Assembly: GCA_028821635.1 (NCBI GenBank)
Contig: JAPPDO010000164.1
Span: forward strand, 1 to 5,523
Origin: Ekhidna sp.
GTDB taxonomy: Bacteria; Bacteroidota; Bacteroidia; Cytophagales; Cyclobacteriaceae
DNA length: 5,523 nt
Reading direction: 5' to 3'
Shown: in pieces, positions 1-4,804 of the stretch
How the letters are laid out: each line of letters opens with the position of its first letter
Position numbering within the stretch: position 1 is the first letter of the stretch
The notes under the pieces: model-generated
Database searches by the model: none
What the model saw: only the letters and a program-made list of their open reading frames with translations
Told to the model about the DNA's origin: nothing
Position numbers and translations under genes: made by a program

Positions 1-355
1 CTATGTCCGCTGTAATATAGTCCAACCCTTTTAATGATTCGAACCGTTCAATGAAGCACAACTCAGGGGCTATATGAAGCATCTTCTTCTTTGCAGAAAA
101 GAAGTCTGTTTTTTCTTTCAGGTAAAGCCAAATGAGTCGGTGTCTTTCTAAGGAAAGGCATTTTGGACATAGCGCATTACTCCTTAATTTTAGTCTCCCG
201 TAGGGTAAAAACTTTCTGAACTTAGATTCGCAAATAGGACATTCAACCTTATTTCCAATATAGAAAATCGAAACAATTCTTAATGCAACGTGACTGAAGA
301 GTTGAAGGTATTTTCTGGGAACTTTTCGCAACAGAAGTGAGATAATGAGTTTCAC
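1..355 (-). CDS. Zinc-ribbon class I SAM-dependent methyltransferase-like protein, N-terminal part (runs off left edge)
   Basis: The minus strand is open from a GTG at 355 to the window edge, giving 118 codons. An in-frame TAA lies five codons upstream of the GTG (complement of 368-370) and no ATG falls between, so GTG is the likely start; a later internal start is possible. Residues 1-33 are basic and hydrophobic. Residues 39-66 carry two Cys pairs, CPIC (39-42) and CPKC (63-66), a probable zinc ribbon, with FRKFLPYGR (46-54) between them and LSLERHRL (67-74) after. Then comes MLHIAPE (92-98), which fits the glycine-poor motif I of a class I methyltransferase, and YITADI (113-118), where the acidic motif II residue would be. 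This order matches uncharacterised Bacteroidota methyltransferases as I remember them; the substrate is unknown. Most of the catalytic domain lies outside the window. It is divergent from the gene at 443, with 87 bases between the starts. Confidence 0.72.
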   Translation of the reverse strand, partial: MKLIISLLLRKVPRKYLQLFSHVALRIVSIFYIGNKVECPICESKFRKFLPYGRLKLRSNALCPKCLSLERHRLIWLYLKEKTDFFSAKKKMLHIAPELCFIERFESLKGLDYITADI

Positions 356-442
356 TGAGCGGCACTTTTAATGGTGCAAGTTATTTATACGCCTGCCTAA
401 CCACAATCATTAACAAAAAAATTCTCTTAATTTGATTTGCAA

Positions 443-853
443 ATGAAGGTCACTTTTTTAATTGCTTTTTTAGGTGGTTTTTTATTCGTTTCAGCCCAGA
501 AGAAGGAGAAAAAGATAAGACATTATCTACCTGCTAAAAATCTGGAAATGAAAAAAGATGTAAGTAAGTTCTCAGATGTCCCGAATAAAAAGAATATCTC
601 CCTGCTTTATGTGAAAGATGCTGATAAAATTTTATACGGTAATCCATGTGCTACGAAAGAGACCCACCGAATGGGATTTGAGTACATTGTAGAGCCAAAA
701 AATGGCCTTGAGAGTAAGACAAGGAAGGGCAAATTCCTAAATAACCTAGGCGTAAAGATTAAGATGATAATTACTCGATCCCCTTTTTGGAAGCTCACTC
801 TAAATAATCGAATAAAAAAATGTAGACGACAGACGGGAGATTTTGTTGGATAA
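443..853 (+). CDS. Small secreted conserved hypothetical protein
   Basis: This encodes 136 residues from the ATG at 443. A TTG two codons upstream (437) would also be in frame, but the ATG gives a cleaner signal peptide and is preferred. Residues 1-19 form a typical signal peptide (KVTFLIAFLGGFLFVSAQ) with likely cleavage around Ala18 or Gln19, so the product is exported to the periplasm or beyond. The mature part is very basic. Recognisable blocks are NPCA (67-70), THRMGFEY (74-81), RSPFWKL (112-118) and a terminal GDFVG (132-136). The two cysteines of the mature protein, Cys69 and Cys127, could form a disulfide. The compact block-like conservation resembles small proteins of unknown function that I have seen in Bacteroidota, but I cannot name a family. 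No catalytic motif is visible. It stands alone, followed by a possible terminator and a long spacer. Confidence 0.7.
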   Translation: MKVTFLIAFLGGFLFVSAQKKEKKIRHYLPAKNLEMKKDVSKFSDVPNKKNISLLYVKDADKILYGNPCATKETHRMGFEYIVEPKNGLESKTRKGKFLNNLGVKIKMIITRSPFWKLTLNNRIKKCRRQTGDFVG

Positions 854-861
854 GCATTTGT

Positions 862-884
862 AAACTCAGACGGTCATCTGGTTT
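862..884 (+). terminator. Possible intrinsic terminator after the small secreted protein
   Basis: AAAC (862-865) and CAGA (867-870) pair with TCTG (877-880) and GTTT (881-884), leaving one bulged T at 866 and a six-base loop. This gives eight base pairs, with four Ts at the 3' edge. The hairpin begins nine bases after the stop codon at 853. The stem is short and AT-rich and the T tract lies partly within it, so the terminator call is tentative. Confidence 0.35.
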
Positions 885-1381
885 TAACGTACACACTGCT
901 CAAATGTATTTATTTTCAATTTACAGCCTTGATAGCCTTCAGGTAAGATATTTATTTTGTAAGCATCCTTTCCATTAAGCAGTCATTTTTGTCTGCCGAT
1001 TGGGCGTTCATTTTGAGATATCTGCACACAAATATTAACAAAAGGCCCAAACGTTGTAACTCAAAAGTATAAGCTACAAAATAAGTTCTCCCTACGCCGG
1101 TTTCACTGATGCAACCATCGCACACCCAAAAGCACCTTCTTCAAAACCATAAACACCCTGATAGACCGGAACTCACTATCGGATGATATTGATAAAGTCT
1201 ACGGTAGAGGCGAGTCCAAAAAAGGATAGTCAGCCTATTGGGGGCTTCTCTTATTTAAGATGCTTTTGAGTAGTAGTACGGGAGAGGTGTGTCTAATGAT
1301 GAAGTGGGACGGTAAAAGGTGGCTAAAATGAGAGATTTAATCAGGATTGTAGTAAAAGAATGTCAGAAAAGAAGTTTTTTT

Positions 1382-1461
1382 GAGCAAAAGGTATACTAAA
1401 TATCCAAAAAAATCTTTTTTAGTAAAAGAAAGCATTCCGGCTGAAAAAAGATTTTTTGCTC
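1382..1461. repeat. Imperfect inverted repeat near the end of the carbonic anhydrase gene
   Basis: AAAAAATCTTTTTT (1407-1420) is the exact reverse complement of AAAAAAGATTTTTT (1444-1457). Just outside, GAGCAAAA (1382-1389) is the reverse complement of TTTTGCTC (1454-1461). On one side the two blocks are fused; on the other they are separated by about 17 bases, as if one arm carries an insertion. The ten-base word AGTAAAAGAA also occurs twice in direct orientation (1351-1360 and 1421-1430). Transcripts leaving the carbonic anhydrase gene would run through this region, so it may act as a weak terminator; it could equally be the edge of a decayed element. Confidence 0.5.
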
Positions 1462-1490
1462 GATACTGTGGCCTTTTCCGGTAAGAAGCA

Positions 1491-2054
1491 TCACAGAAAG
1501 TCTACTTTACCACTTTTCAAATGGTAAAATGCTGAATAAATCCGGACTTTTCCGTTACCAACTGTAGCAGATATAATTGAGGAGCGATCATAGAGGTCTT
1601 TTGCGGCTAGTGCTGCATTCTTTTTGATTATGGTGTTCACGTCATTTTTTTCAGCTTGAGCTTTAGCGGGTTCAATCTGCGAAAGCAGGTGATTAAGATT
1701 GTAGCCGTTATCTCCTCCCTGAAGTGCGGCTCCAACTGCACCACAGTTTTCATGTCCCATCACAACAATAAACGCAGTGCCTAAATGAGCTACGGCATAC
1801 TCAATACTGGCAATGGTGTCTGTATTGGCAATATTTCCAGCCACTCTCAAGACAAAGAGTTCTCCGATGCCGGTATCAAAAACTAATTCGGGCACTACTC
1901 TGCTGTCGGCGCAACTCAGAACTATCGCCCAAGGTGCTTGTCCTCTGGTTAATTCATCTCTCCTTGCACCGTCTTGCAAATCACCTTTAAGTTTACCATT
2001 AACGTATCTCTGATTTCCTTCTTTTAGTCGGTTGAGTATTTCCGGATGTGTCAT
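1491..2054 (-). CDS. Beta-class carbonic anhydrase
   Basis: The 187-residue protein catalyses reversible hydration of CO2 to bicarbonate and a proton, and has no signal peptide, so it is cytoplasmic. The zinc-site residues of the beta class are all present: Cys48, Asp50 and Arg52 in the CADSR block (48-52), then His101 and Cys104 in HENCGAV. Cys48, His101 and Cys104 would bind zinc, with Asp50 as the fourth ligand in the closed form or paired with Arg52 in the active form. Other family blocks are EGNQRYVNG (12-20), RVAGNIAN (70-77) and the C-terminal IYSAFYHLKSGKV. The length is near the lower end for bacterial members but looks complete. It is the last gene of the rhodanese cluster, starting 33 bases after the preceding stop. 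The ATG is preceded by a run of nine Ts on the coding strand and no Shine-Dalgarno is visible. Likely roles are bicarbonate supply for carboxylases and pH balance. Confidence 0.95.
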   Translation of the reverse strand: MTHPEILNRLKEGNQRYVNGKLKGDLQDGARRDELTRGQAPWAIVLSCADSRVVPELVFDTGIGELFVLRVAGNIANTDTIASIEYAVAHLGTAFIVVMGHENCGAVGAALQGGDNGYNLNHLLSQIEPAKAQAEKNDVNTIIKKNAALAAKDLYDRSSIISATVGNGKVRIYSAFYHLKSGKVDFL

Positions 2055-2087
2055 AAAAAAAAATATTTATTACTGCTAATATAGCTT

Positions 2088-2336
2088 TTATCTCAGCTTT
2101 CTTTCCCAATAGTTAGCCACCCGTTCCCGTTTTATTCTTTCTGATACCCCTGAATCTTCAAAAATCGAATGCTTATTCCCTTTGGAAGTAAAATGCCAAC
2201 AGCCACATTGAGGGCACTCATACACATTAATAGGGCCTTCATTGGGTGAATAATTATTGAAAACATGGTTTTGAATAAGTGCTTCCAATGCAAGTGACTC
2301 CTGTTCAAAACATCTTTTTCCTGTGCTGCAATTCAT
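2088..2336 (-). CDS. Small Cys-rich putative zinc-binding protein of unknown function
   Basis: This 82-residue protein has Cys3 and Cys9 near the N terminus and a central block VYECPQCGCWHFTS (38-51), with Cys41, Cys44, Cys46 and His48. The CPxCGxWHxT pattern resembles a zinc knuckle or half zinc ribbon found in many small bacterial and phage proteins; Cys3 or Cys9 and His56 could complete a site. The last 20 residues are charged and probably helical (SERIKRERVANYWERKLR). There is no signal peptide or membrane segment. Small proteins opening with MNC-TGKR and carrying GPINVY-CP-C are, as I recall, widespread in Bacteroidota without assigned function. The ATG at 2336 lies four bases after the rhodanese stop (TAA-ATGA-ATG on the coding strand), indicating co-transcription and probably translational coupling. 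A nucleic-acid-binding role is possible but not shown. Confidence 0.75.
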   Translation of the reverse strand: MNCSTGKRCFEQESLALEALIQNHVFNNYSPNEGPINVYECPQCGCWHFTSKGNKHSIFEDSGVSERIKRERVANYWERKLR

Positions 2337-2340
2337 TCAT

Positions 2341-2715
2341 TTACTTTTCTATTTCTTCTTTTCGTTCTTTCCAATCTTTAAATCCGCCGGAGTAGTCATA
2401 AACTTTTTTAAAACCATTCGCTAACATCCTTCTTGCAGCAAAACCACTCCTCCCCCCAACGGCGCAATAGATGATTCTTGGATCATTCCTGTCGAAATTT
2501 TTCATTTCTTTCATAAAATCACCCGCTATGAAGTTAATGTGTAATACTCCTGGAATATGACCTGATTTATATTCTTTTTTGGTTCTAATATCAACAACGG
2601 GTACCCCTCCGGATTTTAGTTCTTTAAGTTGGCTTGAATCAATAATTTCTATCCCTGAAGACTGGCAGTTCAATGAAATAAAAACCAAAAACAACGGATA
2701 AATACTTCTGTGCAT
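2341..2715 (-). CDS. Single-domain rhodanese, predicted envelope lipoprotein
   Basis: This 124-residue protein consists of an export signal plus one rhodanese domain. Residues 1-17 form a short hydrophobic leader ending in LNC. Cys17 is the likely lipidated residue, although Asn at -1 makes the lipobox non-standard. The domain runs from about 22 to 119: VVDIRT (40-45), SGHIPGVLHI (51-60), the catalytic loop CAVGGRS with Cys84, and YSGGFKDW (108-115). Rhodaneses move sulfane sulfur through a cysteine persulfide; the six-residue loop CxxGxR is typical of the sulfurtransferase type rather than the longer phosphatase-like loop. The physiological donor and acceptor are unknown; an envelope site suggests thiosulfate or thiol handling outside the cytoplasm. 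It is the first gene of a three-gene minus-strand cluster. An AGGA (complement of 2722-2725), seven bases before the ATG at 2715, is a plausible ribosome binding site. Confidence 0.9.
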   Translation of the reverse strand: MHRSIYPLFLVFISLNCQSSGIEIIDSSQLKELKSGGVPVVDIRTKKEYKSGHIPGVLHINFIAGDFMKEMKNFDRNDPRIIYCAVGGRSGFAARRMLANGFKKVYDYSGGFKDWKERKEEIEK

Positions 2716-2722
2716 TATTTTT

Positions 2723-2738
2723 CCTGATAACCTGATAA
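2723..2738. repeat. Tandem 8-base repeat in the leader of the rhodanese gene
   Basis: CCTGATAA occurs twice back to back (2723-2730 and 2731-2738). On the coding strand of the rhodanese gene this is TTATCAGG repeated, ending just before the start codon. The proximal copy contributes the AGGA that could serve as ribosome binding site, so the duplicated unit may contain two such sites. Two copies is too few to claim an operator. Confidence 0.5.
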
Positions 2739-2821
2739 TTAAATCACAAAAATGTAATTTTCAATGATTTGCTCATCGTGAAATTAACCTTTAACGTAAT
2801 TTAACAATTATTCAGTTATTA

Positions 2822-2854
2822 TTGTCATCTGTTAAAACCAAAGTTTCAATTTTG
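2822..2854 (+). promoter_or_regulatory. Candidate Bacteroidota-type promoter for the exported helical protein
   Basis: The known Bacteroidota promoter pattern is TTG at about -33 and TAnnTTTG at about -7. CAATTTTG (2847-2854) matches seven of eight positions of the -7 box. A TTG at 2822-2824 lies 22 bases upstream, at the long end of the reported spacing. Transcription would begin near 2860, leaving a leader of about 13 bases before the ATG at 2873. AT-rich DNA yields such matches often, so this is a candidate only. Confidence 0.35.
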
Positions 2855-2872
2855 TAGTTATTCAAATCACGA

Positions 2873-3412
2873 ATGATGAGGGGATTAATAAAAATATTAG
2901 CCGGGGTCGCTTGTTTGTCTGCGACAAGTCTCCTATTTTCTCAGGACAGGCTTGACGATAAGATTGATGAACTTACGTATGGCTGGGATTTAGAAGCGGA
3001 TAAACTGTCATCTTATGAGGGACTAGTCAATTTATGCTCTGATAAAAATTATCGGGATGCGATTTTCCAGCTTCTCAAAGACATCCATCACTACGACACG
3101 ATTCTCTACAATGTTCTCATAGATCTCTCCAAGCGAAGTAAAAACAAAGAAATTGACAGAACGCTGAAAGATATAAGAAAATTTGAAGAAGATTATGACA
3201 TGCAAAATTTCATCTATTTCATGAGAGAGGAATGTAAAGCGATGGTCAATATTGAAAAGGATGCTGACGATACAAGAAACGAGGTAGGCTTCACCTCTTA
3301 CTCCGGACAAGTTTATACACTGGAGACAGAACTGTTTAAATACGTACAGCACGTCACGAACAAGGTTGATAAGATCAGAGAGCATGTTCACCATTTAAGC
3401 GAAATCTACTGA
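2873..3412 (+). CDS. Exported helical protein of unknown function
   Basis: This encodes 179 residues starting with two consecutive ATG codons (2873 and 2876); either could be used. Residues 1-24 are a signal peptide (basic start, hydrophobic core to LLFSQ), with probable cleavage around Ser23-Gln24. The mature protein of about 155 residues is highly charged (rich in Asp, Glu and Lys) and looks almost wholly alpha-helical, with heptad-like spacing in stretches such as 61-105 and 145-176. It has two cysteines, Cys55 and Cys121, and a His-containing C terminus (HVHHLSEIY). No catalytic motif or named domain is recognised. A soluble periplasmic or surface-associated helical bundle is the most that can be inferred. 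It is divergent from the rhodanese operon, with 157 bases between the starts, and precedes the antiporter on the same strand across an 84-base gap containing a strong stem-loop. Confidence 0.75.
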   Translation: MMRGLIKILAGVACLSATSLLFSQDRLDDKIDELTYGWDLEADKLSSYEGLVNLCSDKNYRDAIFQLLKDIHHYDTILYNVLIDLSKRSKNKEIDRTLKDIRKFEEDYDMQNFIYFMREECKAMVNIEKDADDTRNEVGFTSYSGQVYTLETELFKYVQHVTNKVDKIREHVHHLSEIY

Positions 3413-3458
3413 AACTAACAATTATTCTCTTTCTTTGAAGTTTTCTGATTTCAAGAGG

Positions 3459-3484
3459 GCCGGTGAATGACTGATTTCGCCGGC
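3459..3484 (+). promoter_or_regulatory. Stem-loop immediately upstream of the antiporter start
   Basis: GCCGGTGAA (3459-3467) pairs with TTCGCCGGC (3476-3484) over nine base pairs, including one G-U pair, around an eight-base loop. It is the most GC-rich and stable hairpin in the non-coding DNA of the window, and ends 12 bases before the ATG at 3497. No T tract follows, so a standard intrinsic terminator for the gene ending at 3412 is less likely than a leader structure or transcript-end stabiliser. The word CTGATTTC occurs at 3445-3452 and again at 3471-3478 inside the loop and 3' arm, so an alternative pairing may exist. Confidence 0.55.
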
Positions 3485-3496
3485 TAACCTGCCAGT

Positions 3497-4720
3497 ATGG
3501 AGTATTATATCATTATTGCCGCTTCGGTTATCATTATCCTATCTTACTTATTTAACGTCGTTTCGAGTAAATCGAATATCCCGTCTGTTTTATTGCTTAT
3601 CGCTCTGGGTATTGCATTTCGGGAACTAACAGGTCTTTTTGGTGTGGAGAGGTCTGCTGTTCAGGCGGTCTTCACTCAAATCAGCATACTGGAAGTGCTC
3701 GGGACTTTGGGGCTTATTCTCATTGTTCTGGAGGCATCCTTGGAATTACAGATTACAAGAGAAAAACTAAGGAAAATCTTAAAGTCATTTTCAATAGCAC
3801 TTCTCGGCCTTCTTATTTGCATTTTTGGAATTGGAACTATCCTGTATTATTCCTTTGAGATGGGATGGATCACCGCCCTGATTCATGCTGCTCCTTTATC
3901 TGTTCTAAGTAGTGCCATCGTTATTCCCTCTGTTACTAATCTCAATGAAGAGGATGAGGAGTTTCATATCTATGAAAGCACATTTTCAGACATACTGGGA
4001 ATAATGGCATTTTACTTCCTCATTCAACTGGCTGAACCAAAAAGCAATATTTCAGTATTGGGCGACTTCTCAATCAACCTTGTAGTCACCATCACCACCT
4101 CAGTAGTGCTTAGCTATTTACTCATCTATATCTTTCAGAATCTGGAAACTAAAATCAAACTCTTCCTGATGATTGCAGTACTATTACTACTTTTTGCCGT
4201 GGGGAAACTGATGCACTTGTCCTCATTGCTCATAATTCTGGTTTTTGGATTAGTGCTCAATAATTATAAACTGTTTTTTACGGGAAAACTTAAAAAAAAT
4301 CTTAAACCCACAATTATTAAAAACATTCATGAAACTTTTTTGATGATCACCATTGAGTCCGCATTTGTTATCCGGACATTCTTCTTTGTGATCTTTGGGT
4401 TTTCAATCTCGTTATCGGCCCTTCTGGATATAAAAGTAGCTCTTATAAGTGCTTTAATCCTCCTGCTGATTTACGCTTCCAGGTATTTGGCTCTTCTTCC
4501 CTTCAGGCATAAAAACATTAAACAGGCAATTACAATTGCTCCAAGAGGTCTCATAACATTACTACTTTTTTATTCGATTCCTGAACAATTCTTAAACGGG
4601 GAATTTAAACCCGGAATACTGCTTTTCGTCATTATCATTACAAGTTTAGTAATGACATCCGGCTTGATCGGCAACAAGTCGAAACAAAAGGCAGAGGCAG
4701 AACTGGCAGAAGCTGAGTAA
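3497..4720 (+). CDS. Sodium(cation)/proton antiporter family membrane protein (CPA type)
   Basis: This 407-residue protein is strongly hydrophobic, with about 12-13 membrane helices from residue 3 to 390, and belongs to the Na+/H+ exchanger superfamily (Pfam Na_H_Exchanger). It would exchange H+ for Na+ or K+ across the inner membrane. Supporting blocks are LILIVLEASLEL (73-84), the crossing-helix segment APLSVLSSAIVIPSV (132-146), ESTFSDILGIM (160-170) with the ion-site Asp165, the conserved Arg293 in FVIRTFFFVIFG (290-301), and APRGLITLLLF (348-358) with Arg350. The family usually has Asn-Asp (CPA1) or Asp-Asp (CPA2) where this protein has Ser164-Asp165. A short acidic, Ala-rich tail follows the last helix; there is no TrkA-N or other regulatory domain, so this is a short-form exchanger. 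No Shine-Dalgarno precedes the ATG, but the first helix begins at once, which supports this start. It converges on the T9SS cargo gene. Confidence 0.9.
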   Translation: MEYYIIIAASVIIILSYLFNVVSSKSNIPSVLLLIALGIAFRELTGLFGVERSAVQAVFTQISILEVLGTLGLILIVLEASLELQITREKLRKILKSFSIALLGLLICIFGIGTILYYSFEMGWITALIHAAPLSVLSSAIVIPSVTNLNEEDEEFHIYESTFSDILGIMAFYFLIQLAEPKSNISVLGDFSINLVVTITTSVVLSYLLIYIFQNLETKIKLFLMIAVLLLLFAVGKLMHLSSLLIILVFGLVLNNYKLFFTGKLKKNLKPTIIKNIHETFLMITIESAFVIRTFFFVIFGFSISLSALLDIKVALISALILLLIYASRYLALLPFRHKNIKQAITIAPRGLITLLLFYSIPEQFLNGEFKPGILLFVIIITSLVMTSGLIGNKSKQKAEAELAEAE

Positions 4721-4729
4721 ATCAGTTTA

Positions 4730-4761
4730 TTTACCCTGCCTTGGCATAAAACTCAGGTAAA
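4730..4761. terminator. Possible shared terminator between convergent genes
   Basis: The 84 bases between the two convergent stop codons contain TTTACC (4730-4735) pairing with GGTAAA (4756-4761), extended by TG/CA after one bulged C. A smaller TGCC-TT-GGCA (4737-4746) lies inside the loop. A further short palindrome, GTTCC-G-GGAAC, is at 4762-4772. None has a T tract of classic length, so termination here is inferred mainly from location. Confidence 0.3.
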
Positions 4762-4804
4762 GTTCCGGGAACAAACTCACATAGAATCTCCAAGTCTTTC
4801 AACC

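Larger units (their letters stand above)
854..1490. other. Long spacer without a convincing gene
   Basis: This 637-base stretch separates the small secreted gene from the 3' end of the carbonic anhydrase gene. No start-to-stop frame of normal gene length is seen on either strand. The outer parts are AT-rich. The middle, about 1085-1335, is GC-richer and contains a stem-loop at 1158-1182 (CTGATAG with CTATCGG, one G-U pair, 11-base loop). On the minus strand there is an open frame of 62 codons at 952-1140 (possible GTG start at 1125). A second, overlapping frame in another phase reads gene-like for about 26 codons before stopping at TAG (complement of about 1096-1098), but it is closed just upstream by TAG-TGA. 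This may be a decayed gene or a mobile-element remnant; nothing is identifiable. Confidence 0.5.

Noticed and set aside
607..798. Minus-strand open frame of 63 codons inside the small secreted protein gene
   Set aside because: It lies wholly inside a gene with a clear signal peptide and conserved blocks; its translation shows no coherent domain.
1039..1060. Integron attC-like look of GGCCCAAACGTTG with nearby GAGTTACAACG on the other strand
   Set aside because: The core is one base off the RYYYAAC pattern, no partner GTTRRRY site at proper distance was found, and no integrase is present.
1813..2013. Plus-strand open frame opposite the carbonic anhydrase gene
   Set aside because: It is antisense to the zinc-site coding region of an unmistakable beta-carbonic anhydrase and has no recognisable protein features.
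3032..3394. Minus-strand open frame of 120 codons opposite the exported helical protein
   Set aside because: The plus-strand frame has a signal peptide, a sensible start and promoter-like upstream sequence. The antisense translation is an irregular Phe/Val/Ile-rich product expected from the complement of a charged helical protein.
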